A stretch of 64,000 nucleotides of DNA from contig NADL03000657.1 in NCBI GenBank assembly GCA_002205965.3, positions 2,046,001 through 2,110,000 on the forward strand, read 5' to 3'. Shown here piece by piece: positions 1-10,900 of the stretch. Under the pieces are notes generated by a model. That model saw only the letters and a list, made by a program, of their open reading frames with translations, made no database searches and was not told where the DNA came from. The stretch's first letter is position 1. Each line of letters begins with the position of its first letter. The translations under genes were made by a program, and so were the position numbers. Source of the stretch: Kappaphycus alvarezii (Eukaryota; Rhodophyta; Florideophyceae; Gigartinales; Solieriaceae).

Positions 1-269
1 GTTTCTTTCCACACAATCAGTATGATACCCTGCATTTCGCATTTACACCGACCCCCCCCGCGACCACCCGCCCTTTTGTGCTCATGCACACACCAGCTGG
101 CCACATCCGCCCTTCGCACCTTCGCATCTCCCTGTATACCGTCTTGACCCTACCACCGCGTGACTCACTTTCCCCTCTCCACTTTGCACTACACTACCCC
201 GCGTCCGTCCTCTCCCAAACCCCCTCCTCCCCTCCCCGCCCCCCCCGCATCTCGGCCTCATGCCGCTCC

Positions 270-1278
270 ATGGGCAAAGTGTGCCGCGTCGCCCTTCTCG
301 TCTCCACCTCAATTGCAATCTTCGTCATATCCGTCGCCTTTTCCCTCATCACCTGGCGTGACTTTCATACCATTCGCACCTCGCCCTTATCCCCCGTCCC
401 CTGTACAGTCGATCGTTCACAAGTCCTCCCTTGTTCACCCAATCCCCGTTTCACCGTCCGTGTTACTCTTCTTCCCTTTGTCTTTCAAAACTCCCTCGTG
501 AACCGAATGGTAACGCCGGAATCGCAGCCTACCCTACCTCAGATTCATCAGAGTGTCCTTTTGCTACTCGTGACGCTGCAGACGACTTTGCCGCCAAGTA
601 TCCCCGGGAGAAGAGAAGGAATGTTACACCGATGGTGTTTTTATCAGCCTCTCCCCAGGCCTCGCCCCTTCAAATCAAATCTACAAGCACCTGTTACGCA
701 CCATCTTTCCCATCGTCGCCGCCGCTCTCTCAGGTTTACTAACTTTGTACGCGCTTTATCGACTCCACGTAGTCATTCGCATGGGCTCTGCAATTTTGGA
801 TCCTCCGCTAGAGCTGCGAGTGAGTCGATTGCGTTCAGTGCCTATGGATGATGTCGTCATTGATAATGCAAATTTGGATACTTTTGGTTTAACAAGACCG
901 CCTAGTATTGATCGAAGTGCTGGCAAACGACCCTTGTGCAGGACAGAGGCGAAGAAGCTTATGGAGAAGCTTCGGGGTTTCGGTGATGTAGGTGCGGGCG
1001 GTACGTGCCCGATATGTTTGGAGGACTTCGGAGACGGTAATGGCGTCAGTGAAGACGCTGTCAAGCTGCCCTGTGGCCATGAATATCATGAACACTGTCT
1101 ACTCGAGTGGTGCCAGAAGGGTTCTTATCTATGTCCGTATTGTGGGCCATACTGCAGACTGGATTTATTGCAGGATGACGATGATGAGCACGTGGTAAGT
1201 GCGGCGGAAGTTAGTGCAAGAGATGCAGGGCGAGGATGGGGGCTAAATGTGGATAGGGAAGATTTACCGAGACCTTAG
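270..1278 (+). CDS. Membrane-anchored RING-H2 E3 ubiquitin ligase, frame-interrupted
   Basis: Probable E3 ligase of the signal/TM - lumenal region - TM - RING-H2 layout. The chosen ATG opens a hydrophobic segment (MGKVCRVALLVSTSIAIFVI). A second hydrophobic stretch, IFPIVAAALSGLLTLYALY, is coded at about 703-756, followed by an acidic linker. The RING-H2 finger lies at about 1006-1134: CPICLEDF, then LPCGHEYHEHCLLEW, then LCPYC, which supplies all eight metal ligands in C3H2C3 order. The tail is acidic (DDDDE). The reading passes through three frames: the N-terminus in one, the lumenal part (about 500-600, ending ADDFAAKYP) in a second, and TM2-RING in the third. The second switch falls in the run CCCCGGG at 602-608. 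The first lies somewhere in 430-510. One-base sequencing indels or real decay are both possible. A short intron is less likely, since no good splice sites stand out. The RING itself is certain; the full gene model is not. Confidence 0.75.
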
Positions 1279-1731
1279 CCTGTTAGGAGTGAATACTCAA
1301 ATTCAGTAGCGCCGTCAAAATAGTCAAAAAATGCTTGCTTTTCTATCGACGTCCTCACTCGATGTCTCTGGCAAACGGCGTGACTATTCAAGCTGGGACC
1401 ATACGCGGTTTGTCCCACTTCAATCGAGAAAGAGAAATTGTAAGTGCAATCACTACAATGCCCTCTTTGAGGAGAAGTTGAGCAGGGTTGCATCTCGCAG
1501 TCCACCCGTAGTAAGTACCGCACCTGGATGAAATGATGATCGCTCATTGGCGTAGGCGTGGCTCAAGCAACTGGCAGGAGGTGGATGAAAGACATGGAAG
1601 CAAAACAGTAGTTTCAGAAGAGGGGGCGGTGGAGCTTCCAGATCGCCAAAGGAGATGGGGCTCGAGCGTTTCTGTACCATTCCAGGCGCCTTGAGTATTG
1701 GAGGTTAAATGGAGCCCAAGAGGCGGAGATG

Positions 1732-1836
1732 ATACTGTACAGTACAGTACTGTTCGCTTTAGGTGCACACGGTTTTGTGCAGTACAGTAATGTATGTACA
1801 GTACAGTAATGTATGTACAGTACAGTACAGTACAGG
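1732..1836. repeat. TACAGTA-rich palindromic cluster
   Basis: Tandem and inverted copies of TACAGTAC/GTACTGTA. The unit TACAGTACTGTA is its own reverse complement, so the stretch can fold into hairpins. The same motif recurs at 35.7-36.0, 57.2-57.7, 59.0, 59.57 and 60.1-60.2 kb. Confidence 0.85.
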
Positions 1837-2164
1837 AAATTACACCTAATGGACGCAAGGATGTTTTACAAAGTCTGAATTCAGACATTTTGATTTGAAC
1901 CGGGAGCCTCCGTAACCAATTTGCACACCTTCGATTTGTAATACGTGTAAAGCCCGATATGGGCCCGTTTCGGCCTGAGACTAAAACTCCAGTTCTACGC
2001 AAGTAGTTATTTTATCCAAAAAACTAGGACCGCCTAAATTCTACCCATCACAGAAATAAGTGCATTTACGCAATTACAGTACAGTGCTAGGTTGTTTTTA
2101 TTTAATGTTTCCTGGTGACGACTTGTCCCGCGCAACGCACTTGCAGCGGCATGGATACGTACAA

Positions 2165-2210
2165 CAATCGACCATATCTTCCAAACATTAAAATAACCCA
2201 AAAATTCCCA
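2165..2210. repeat. Short interspersed repeat (copies near 57.8 and 57.97 kb)
   Basis: The run CGACCATATCTTCCAAACAT followed by TAAAATAACCCAAAAATT is shared almost unchanged with 57801-57842, where it reads ACCACATCTTCCATGCAT. A looser copy sits at 57966-58005. No coding content. It could be part of a non-autonomous element. Confidence 0.55.
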
Positions 2211-2269
2211 CCAGGTTGTCTGACGCAAAACGCCAGCCAGGTCCCAACGGTCCTCATACTGCATATCAG

Positions 2270-2965
2270 AACGCACTAGTACTGTACTGCATACCGTACC
2301 GCTGAGTGCGCCACCCGGACTGTGGATCCCATGGAAGACCACACCGCCGACCTAAGCGACTAAGGCAAGGGCTACCGTACTTAAACAGATACAAGGCAGT
2401 AACCGAGATCCTTGGCAAAAAGCTTTTCAAAGCCATAGCAGGCGTCGGCGTCCGAGAAGTGCCGAAATACCTAACTGCCGGACTCAATGCCCGCCCTGCG
2501 GACATCCTCGTCCACCCGCGGGCCAGTGACGAAAACATCACGCCTCCCCTCCCGTGGCATACGCTAGAACAGTGTCATTGCCATTCCAACCGAGCCTCAT
2601 GTTTCTAGGAGCACAAAAGGCGCAAGCGGCTGCCGCCGCCGCACACAAATGGAAAGAGAGGGACCTGCCAATGAAACTGGAGGGCATTCCAAACGACGCA
2701 TTGTCAAGACCACGGCGACGAGACTGGAACTTGGCTCCAGCAGCTTTTGACTTGCTGGGTCGTCGTCTGAGGCGATGACAAAAGTCGTCCAAGAATATGC
2801 GGCTGTCGTCGGGATACGCAACGGATGCTCGTCGCCCGCGGTGAAGACTCGGCTGCACAACAGCTCAGCTTTGCGATGTTGTCCAGGTGTGCTGCATCAA
2901 TTTCAGATTGTGCCCCGCATCCTGCGGAGATGGGTCATCTCATTTAGACTTGATGAAATGATATT
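2270..2965 (+). mobile_element. RLE-type LINE, C-terminal endonuclease fragment (plus strand)
   Basis: A fragment of the C-terminal restriction-like endonuclease region of a non-LTR retrotransposon. It contains LNARPADILVHP, which matches the RPADILVQP motif of the larger copy at 4.7-6.9 kb, followed in other frames by an Ala-rich helix (KAQAAAAAAHKWKERDLPM) and RDWNLAPAAFDLLGRR, equivalent to FRPLAFDSLGAP there. At least two frame changes are needed to follow it. It has no reverse transcriptase part, so it is 5'-truncated, and it lies tail to tail with the two minus-strand copies that follow. Confidence 0.6.
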
Positions 2966-2974
2966 TACTCGTTA

Positions 2975-3110
2975 CGTATCTTGAGTGTGCACCGACGGAC
3001 CGACTACTGGTTCATATTCTAACTTTGGAAGTGAGAGGGGGATTTTTTGCTTACTGTATTACGAATCTACAGTGTGCACTGATTGACCGACTACTCAGTT
3101 AAACAGTAGC
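2975..3110 (-). repeat. LINE 3'-end repeats
   Basis: Two copies of GTGTGCAC..GA.(T/G)GACCGACTACT lie at about 2982-3006 and 3071-3100. The same string ends the minus-strand LINE copies at 4.70-4.74, 58.25-58.29 and 59.66-59.70 kb, so it marks the 3' untranslated end of this LINE family read on the minus strand. Confidence 0.55.
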
Positions 3111-4660
3111 CAAATAATCAGTTGCTGTACAACGAGAAAAGAAGATCTTTTATTTTATGGATTCTGGCGGGGGATCATTCAGGAGCCTCTTCTGGAGGTC
3201 CGGTGGTTGGGAACGTGCCCTGTTTTCGGTGATTCAGCATGACTGCGGTTTACTGGAGAACAAATGTCGAGACACGTGTCTTCAGCCTTCGAAATTCAGA
3301 CATGGGATGCTTCCCTTGACGGTCGGCTGTCAATGTACTAAAATCATGAGGCGCCTGGAGATCTATTGCCTCCATTTGTCCATAAATATCAATGGCGATA
3401 GGGAGAAGGTCCATACCCTCGGTGCGACAAGGTAGCGCATAGTATTCCCTTTTCCGCCGTTCAGCTCGTGTTGGTGCTGAGAGACCTTCATCGGCCGGGC
3501 TAGTCAGTTCGCGGTAGATAATATCCCGAAGACGGTTGTGACGGCGCACCGCACCGACACCCCCTTTGCAGGTTGATGCATGATGGCCCATGGTATCGGG
3601 AAGAGGGGGAACAGTGGAGTTACCCTCTAGGCAGGTAGCGCAGCGCTGGAGGCGGCAGAATACTGGGTCGCCTGAGCGAAGGTCGACCATCGTGCGCCAT
3701 ATCTCCCCTGAGGTGTATAGGTCGGTGGACGGCAGCGGAATTGTTGAGAAGGGGGCGGAAGCCGTTGAGGAGGCCAGCCGAGTAAAAAGGTATGAAGAAG
3801 AGGCAGTAGGGACCGATGCGTGAAGCAGGGAGAGGCGGGAAAGGTGGAGATGACGGGTGATCTCTTCCTGGAGGGAGCGAGCGTCGTTGTGGTCGAGTTG
3901 GTTGAGGCGTGACATGAGTGCCTCTAGCCGTAATTCTGCAGGGAGGCCAACACTCGTGGCCAGGGTGTCGTAGGATTGGGCCAGAGGCCTGGCGACATGC
4001 GTGGAGTATGTGGGTAGGAGTTGCCGAAGTAGGGGCCTGTTCGTCAGATTTGGGACCGTGTACGCGATGACGCTGATGGAAGTGCATGGGGTGAGCCCAA
4101 GGCCACCGTGGCGGAAAGGCACCGTGGCTTGTAGTCACGCGATGTCGGACATCTTCCGGTGTACTTGCTGGAAAACCCTTCGCAACCCCTTGTCAAAAGC
4201 TTTGGCAAGTGGTAAGGTAATGTGCCGCGGGTTTGAGCGGAACAAGTACTTAACCACACATGAGGAGGCACAGAATTGGAGAATATGGTATGAGATCTGG
4301 GGCTCTTTCATGGCGGAGAGGGATGTCCAGAGTGGCTCCGCCTCCCGCAAAGCTTTGAAGGCCAGAGAAGTGCATGTATCCGGGGTGCCAATCGGGCTTC
4401 CAAGAACCGTGATAGCATCAGAGGCGAGGACGTCGCATGGCAGGTCATAAAGGAGAGGGTGTGGTGAGAGTGAGGGCCACCAGGCCGACCTTTTCGGAGG
4501 GTTAAGGTTAACATGGAGGGGAACTTAAGTCCGCTCAGACGCAGGCATTGGAAAATGGCCTGGGCTTGTGAGATGAAAACTATTCGAGTTTCGTCATCTG
4601 CGTAACATGTGTGAATAATGGCTGGGTAATTCGCAATTGCAAAGACAAATTAGTGTACAG
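3110..4660 (-). mobile_element. RLE-type LINE, RT C-part plus endonuclease domain, decayed
   Basis: Minus-strand non-LTR retrotransposon fragment. It starts at the catalytic box (YADDE, coded near 4590-4606), continues through RT thumb sequence (VLGSPIGT; EPLWTSLSAMKEPQISYHI), and ends in a zinc-knuckle/endonuclease region at 3250-3640 with CATCLEG, then DTMGHHASTC, RRHNRLRDII and PIAIDIYG. The 290-residue frame at 3250-4122 holds most of the C-terminal half. Several frame changes lie upstream. The protein differs clearly from its neighbour at 4.7-6.9 kb, so this is a separate and older subfamily. The 5' half is missing. Confidence 0.75.
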
Positions 4661-4689
4661 TGCGCGAAATGAGGGAGACAAACGGAGGA

Positions 4690-6950
4690 AGTCTAATGCG
4701 TTCAGTATCTCCTGTGGACTGCGCACGTCCTAACTATACGGTTAAGATCTAACCGGATGTACTTCGTCGTCCGTGCGCATCGGTGCTCGGGACAGGATAG
4801 CTTCGGCGATGGAGGACCACAGGGTGCAACTCAGTCGCTGGTAGATACGGCGGCGGACAACGCCAACTGTCGAGTGACACTTGGACGCGATCCGCGGAAC
4901 TAACTCCTCGATAAATGCAATAGTTCCAGGGGAAGGGGCACCTAGGGAATCAAACGCCAGAGGTCGAAACGTGAAGTTCGGCGTGTAAGGCGCAGAAGAT
5001 GGGCCAGTCGATGGAGCGGGGAGTCGTCGGGCGATGTTGCGTTCCAGGGTTGTAACCTTGTCGCGGGCCGCCAGTTCAGCAGCGCCTCCGGCAGCCTGGG
5101 TCGCCTTGGTGCGAACTGCGGCCTTGAACGGTGAAACGACGGTGATGTCACAGGCAATGGGGCGCAACGTTGTGCCTTCCGGGGTTGGTGGTGGTTGTAC
5201 AAGGATATCGGCGGGGCGGAGCTCAGTGCCCGGGACGAGGAACGGAACCTCTTGCCGAGTATCCAGACCTGCGGCGCGGGTAACGTGCGTCGCAATCGCA
5301 TTACATAGCGAGTTGTGGCGGTGACGACGGCCGAAACCAGGGCGGCAGAGGTCGGCGGCGTGATCCCCGAGGGTGTCCAAGGGGTGGTCACAGTGGTGGC
5401 AGTTGAGGGCCATGGAGTCATCATACACTGGCAGTCCGAGGTGACGGCGGAGCATGGTCTGCCAGTGTGTAGTGTGGACCTTCGTAGCTGCCGTGGGATG
5501 AGCGAAGAGAAACGCCGCAGCGGGGCTGCGGCGGAACGCTAGGCCACGGATGCGATGTCGAATGTCGGCGTCGCTATGGGCGGTCGGTTTGGGGCATTCT
5601 CCCAGGAGTAGTCGTGCCAATGTACTCTTGCCCGCGCCTCTTGCTGCACCCGTTTGAGAAGGGTTAGTGTGTTGGTGGGTGAAGCAGCTAGAGTTGGAGG
5701 GTCAAGGGTGGAAAGGTCGACTATTCCGGGGATGGAGAGGGCGAAACGGCGGAGAGAAGGCCCAGCCTGACGGAGGAGGAAGGACCGGTCGCCGCGGTAG
5801 CGGCCAGAAGCTAGTGCACAAGCACGCGGCGTGGCGTATGCGGAAGTTCGCTGCCGTGCGGGCGCAGCATCAATGATGCTGGCGGCGGCAGCGCCGTGGA
5901 GGCACGAGGCGATGCTTTCGAAGCCCTGGCCTCCGAGGTGCATGGGGAGGCACACTTGGTCCCAGGCTCGGTCCGTGAGAGCTATGCCGTGTAACTTTTC
6001 ATATGATGACCGTTGTAGATCATCAAATTCTTCAGCGGCGGACTCTGCTAAGCGCGGATCTGAGAGCTTGAATGCATGCGATAGGAGGCATGCAGAGGCA
6101 CAGATCCGGTGCATGTGGAACCGGGCGCGGGCGTCGCGGACCAGCAGGAGGCGGTCCAGGGTACGGCGGCACTGAGCAATCTTAGACCGGAGAAAACTCT
6201 CCGTGAACGTTTTGTTCCCAATGGGGGCCCCTAGAAGCGGAAAGCCGTCCCGCGAGCATTCGGCGAGAGGGAATTCCGCTAGGAGGGCTGCTCGATCCGG
6301 CGGCATGACGTGAGGCCAATGTATGCGTGTCTTCCGTTGGTTGACGTGGAACCCAACCGTGGGACCATCTCGGGCAAGGAGCCGGAGCGCCTGACGGATG
6401 GCGCCAGGGTTCCCGACGATCGTGCCGTCATCGGCGTACCATTGGCAGAGAGCAATGTTGGGGATCTCAGCAACCCGACGGATGAGGGGTTGAATCGTTA
6501 GCGAGAACAACAACATGCTGGCCGGGTCACCCTGTTGGGTGCCCTGGGCACTTGGTATGACGGTGCGATCCCGGTTCGGGACAAGCAATGGCGGTTGCAT
6601 TCGGCCATAGATCATGTTTGCGAAGCGGGCTAGCGAGGGGGCGAGCATTGGTAGGTGGTCCAGCATAGACTGCCGATCAACGCGGTTAAAGGCGTTGTTG
6701 GCGTCTATGAGGACCGTGGCGACGTTCGGGGTGGCGGAGAAGCGGCGTAGTGTCGTGCGGGTGTCGTGGACAATAGAGTCCAACCCGGCTTTAACACCAT
6801 TGGCCGTCTGATGCGGCGACAGAACCGAGTGTGAATCGGCTATTGCGGCGGGGAGCAGTGCCTTCGTCACTATCCTGCGAAGCACAGACCCGATGGCGAT
6901 CGGCGGACCTTGTCGGGAGTCGGCTGCAAACGCTGCGTTGGCGAATGCTT
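4690..6950 (-). mobile_element. RLE-type LINE with reverse transcriptase and restriction-like endonuclease, 5'-truncated
   Basis: Two overlapping minus-strand frames encode a reverse transcriptase (5539-6885) and a C-terminal nuclease (4742-5620). A one-base frame change near 5580-5620 separates them. RT landmarks are IAIGSVLRRIVTKALL at the truncated start, FNRVDRQS, QGTQQGDPASMLLF and the catalytic YADD (6427-6438). The C-terminus has CHHCDHPLDTLGDHAADLC, a CCHC knuckle, then RPADILVQ, IACDITVVSPFKAAVR and LERNIARRL, which fits a PD-(D/E)XK endonuclease of the R2/NeSL kind. No apurinic-type endonuclease is seen. RT domain 0 and any N-terminal fingers are absent, and the break at about 6947 is typical of LINE 5' truncation. 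The 3' end carries the family tail at about 4700-4740. Confidence 0.85.
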
Positions 6951-6995
6951 TTAGTTATTTCAAGTACAGCACAGTACGGCCATCTGTGTACAGTG
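6948..6995. repeat. Short repeat shared with 27.5 kb, TACAGTA-bearing
   Basis: TTTTAGTTATTTCAAGTACA followed by GCACAGTA resembles TTTTTAATTAATTTAAGTAC plus AGCACAGTA at about 27497-27530. It lies exactly where the truncated LINE begins, so it may represent the insertion site or host repeat. Confidence 0.4.
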
Positions 6996-7410
6996 CTATC
7001 GAACAATGTGTCTGAGTTGTTCGGTAGTCTCTCGTCACCGGACAAGAGGAGCTCGCAGGAGCCAAATACAGTGTTCAGTAACAGAACAAGTTTATTGTGA
7101 TGATATCTTCATTGTCCCCCTCTCCCGTCTTCGAATTACCCCGCTGTCTCATCCTTTTGTTCCTACCTCTCCCTGCCGACACTGAGTTGCAATGCCTGAA
7201 ACATTGCATTTGTCCAGTAGTACCTCGACCTTTTGGCATCCTCACGACCTTAAGTAAAGGTCGTGGGCAATGCTTACCAATCGGGATTCGATTAGGTAAA
7301 CACGTTGATTCAGAGACTGTGCTGACATCCAAAGAAGCCATATTACAGATCCAAATATCGACAAGTGCAGTCCCGCTCGATGCCACAGCACACCGCCAAA
7401 TCTGAGTTAC

Positions 7411-7506
7411 ATGCAAAATGGATTTCAAATCCAATGTGTGAAACGTGATCTCGGGCGAGTTGCATTCCACGTAATCTGATATTTAGCGCACACCGCGCAG
7501 GCCTAT
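7411..7506. repeat. Copy of the DIRS-like element's terminal sequence
   Basis: About 96 bases running from GCAAAATGGATTTCAAATCC through TCTCGGGCGAGTTGCATTCC to CGCGCAGGCCTATA. They match 19890-19985 at roughly 90% by eye, next to the right end of the YR element at 16.1-20.05 kb. It looks like an isolated end of that family, or a host repeat next to which both lie. Confidence 0.6.
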
Positions 7507-7678
7507 ACAGTCATCTCTCGATAAATGGCCGCTTGAGTGGTATGGCCTTGCGGCCAATTAACGAGAGGGGTTCATTATCAAATGCACACGTGTCATATAT
7601 TTAATTTATCACTTACTGAACAGCTTGCCTACTGGTGTCCTGTTACGGTTCACGTGAACATGCCACGTGCTAGTACTC

Positions 7679-7968
7679 TAGTACGTGGCATGTGCACGTG
7701 TATTGGCAGTCTACAGTAGTTCAATGGCGGTTGCATTATCGGACCATTGCATTAGTGCATTCGTGTCAAATGCAACCACGGCATTCGATTCAATTGCTGC
7801 ATTTGATGCATTTTAGTGCACAGTACGGTAGTACAGTAGTGACTTTACAGGACCTTGCGAGTCTATGTAAAGTGCCCCTGACCTAGTCTCCAGGTTCAGG
7901 GAGGCATCAGTGTTCGTGTGACAAGCAACCTGATCCGTGCTTTACAGTTTAAGCAGTAAGCTGTAGCA
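7679..7968 (+). repeat. 5' LTR of gypsy-like element
   Basis: 290 bases beginning TAGTACGTGGCATGTGCAC and ending near GCTGTAGCA. They pair with 14411-14700 over the full length, with about 23 differences by eye (roughly 8%), mostly transitions. The clear divergence indicates an old insertion. A TACAGTA-like run (CAGTACGGTAGTACAGTAG) lies inside it. Confidence 0.85.
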
Positions 7969-10900
7969 CAAAATCGATGTTACCACCTCGACTACTCGAG
8001 CTAGTCATTTCGAGGGAGCAATCAAGGTACGAGATTCTTCAGAATCTAGGACGGCAACGTCTGAGACAAGGCCATCCTTATTAGAAAAAAACATCTTCTT
8101 CGTGCATCAATGAAGGGCAGTTTTCGTATCCACGGGATCTAAACATCTCGTAGGCACGTTAAACAAGGGTTATAAGCTGATAAAAAGGGATGAGACTTCC
8201 GGAAAGAAGCATGGGCACACAAGGCGATCATTCGCCGCTTCAAAAAAAGACATCCTCGAAAAAGTCGAAGTCAGAACTAGGGTCGCAACCTGCTGACTGA
8301 GAAGGTCAATTTTCGCCTAAAGAAAGAAGCATGGTTCGCCGAGAACAAGAGCGAACCCACATTCAGAAATGCCGGACCAAGGTCAGAAAGGTGCTGAGCT
8401 TCACCCTGGAGATTCGATTCTTCAAGAATCTGTTATGCATTGCAAAGAGGTGGAAATAAAAGGCGAAGCCACGCCACAACACAGTCAGTGCACTGTTGAG
8501 GTAATGGTAGAATTCCGTGGAGCAGTCAATGGCATTTCGACCGTAATTACGGATATAGTTCAGCTAACCAGTAAGTTAGAACAGATAAAAGGGCTTCCAA
8601 GGAGCCATTTTGTGGAAGAAAACGTAGAGAGGCCCATCGGGAGATGGCGGCCGAAGAAGATGAAGATAGTATTGATTCATAAAAGGATTCCGCGGCTTCT
8701 ATCCTGTACACGTGAGCCACAAAATATCCAAAAGCTCCATCAAAATCTGTTGTTGTCGTAAGGCTGGAGAAGCCTCTTTCTTCGATGCTAAAAGAACGTG
8801 TTACCGCCTGTTGAAGGACTTCTCAATTCAGGAGAGTGACGAGAGGCGCTTTCTGTCTTGTTCCTTCGAAAGAGACGCGGCTAGAGTCTTCGGGAGTGTG
8901 GCCAGTGTACACTGTAATGTCAATGCTGATGAGCTCTGGGACCACTTGGAGGCTAGACTGTGCAACAAAGCGCAGTTAAGTGCATTACAAGACACAATTT
9001 TTTCACTATTAAATGGATTCAGAAGTATGAAACTGTGTTTGCTTTTGGGGGACGCTTAAGGTATGCTTCCGTGACTCTGCAGATCCCAATCTCAGACGAA
9101 ATCATGGTGAACCGCTTTAAACCAGGTCTGCCCGCGAGTCTCCAGGAGCAGCAATTCTGGTATCAGGGGGCTACGACACCGTGGTGAGTACCATTTCTAG
9201 GCTTGCGTCAGTACGTCAGTCTGCGAGTCGGGAAAGTGCCCGGCAATTTTAAGAGCCAGTTAAGCCATACAGGGGACTTCCGCGTGAGTAAGCAGGGTAT
9301 AAATTCCCTCAAGTAACCAGCTATTACTGCCACGAAAAGGGCCATATGGTTAGGGACTGTTGGAAGAAGAATAATGATGTGATGCGGCGTTATAGTGATA
9401 AATCACCACAGGAGGAAGGCTCGGGGGGTCCGAAGCGCCCGGTCGAGAAGTGAAACCTCCACTGGAGGTGGTAAAAATAAAGTTTGAGGGGTTTTGCGCT
9501 TGTTGGGAGCCAGTTTGTTGGCAGGAGATGGTTTACGATGAAAAGGTAGCAGTCTCAGTCAAGATATTTAGGGTGAATATTCAGGCACCTGTATATATAG
9601 CAGCCTCATCAATCTGGGATTACTTGAAGTGGTTCTAGGATAATGGGGGATTTTGCATCCAAAGGAGGGTAGAGCTCGTGCGGTGGATGGTCGTGTTATT
9701 GAAGTCAAAGGGGAAGGTTCCGTCAAGTTCAATATATGGGGACTGAGTTTTTGCGAAAACGCCCGTGTAAGGACCCAACTTCCGGACAAGCTGTTGATAG
9801 GGCGGCGGCTCTGGCGAAAGCACAAGCTTCAGATAGACTTGGGAACGGATTCAGCGTCCATATTTTATCATGGGAAGAGGGTTAAGAGTCCGCTAACCAT
9901 ACAGGAAGAGCAAAGAGGATTCGAGCATGAGACAATTCAGCCGGTCATTGAGGATCATGAAGTGGACAACGCCATAGCCTCAATGGACCTTTTCGAGTTT
10001 TTTTCAAGCAAGGAGATGTAAGGTAAGCTTCGTAACCTGTTGTGGGAGTGTCGACATATTCTCAAAGGCCTTAGGAAAATTGTAGGCATACAGCACAGGA
10101 TATCCCTGAATCCCAATGTGGAGCCGGCCTGTGCCCCGATGTGGAGGCGATCGCCCAAAGAGGAAGAGATCGAGCGCCTTTCATTGCAGAGGCTTATTGA
10201 CCTTGGGGTTCTAGAGCCTTTCGTATCCCCTTGGGCTACGAAAAATGTGTTTTTGAAGACAAAGGATTCAGGAATTGGGATTACATCCGATTTCCAACGG
10301 CTAAATGACCTCACCATCACAGACTCTTACCCAATGGAGAACATGCGAGAGATTTTGGACTGGTTGGGCGGTAAGAAGATCTTCTCAGTCTTTGAACTTA
10401 AAGATGGCTTCCATCAGGTCCCTTTACATCCTTATTACAAGGCATTTACGGCGGTGCGAACAGTGCTAGGGCTATATCAATACACACGACTGCCTGCCTA
10501 TGGGGTTGAAAACGCTCCTGGAACTTTCTAATGGGTGGTCAACAACATCTTGGGGGATCGGAGAGGGAGAGATTTATTGGCTTTCCTAGATGATACAAGC
10601 ATCGGAAAAGGCACTGAGGAGGAGCGTCTCGATTCCTTAGCTGCCATATTGGATACTCTGCTCAAGGCGGGTGTGAGACTCAAATTATCCAAGTGCTCTT
10701 TTGGGGTTTGGCGAGCGGAATTTTTGGGCCATGTAGTGGACGAAGAAAGGTTGAGGCCTTCCGATAAGCACATTGAGGCTATCAGGTACCTGGTCTAACC
10801 GGCACCAAGGGATGAAATAATGAAGTTTCTAGGGCTCGTGAACTTCTTCGCTTCATTAGTCTACAATTTTGCGGACAAGGCCACCCCACTCTATGATTTC

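Larger units (their letters stand above)
1279..2265. other. Intergenic stretch without a credible gene
   Basis: No open frame here has recognisable protein content. It holds a TACAGTA-rich cluster (listed separately) and a short interspersed repeat near 2165-2210 that recurs at about 57.8 and 57.97 kb. The minus-strand open frame at 1544-2002 is made largely of the repeat and is not a gene. Confidence 0.6.

Noticed and set aside
1544-2002. A 152-codon minus-strand open frame
   Set aside because: Much of it is TACAGTA repeat translated as repeating Tyr/Cys/Thr; no family features.
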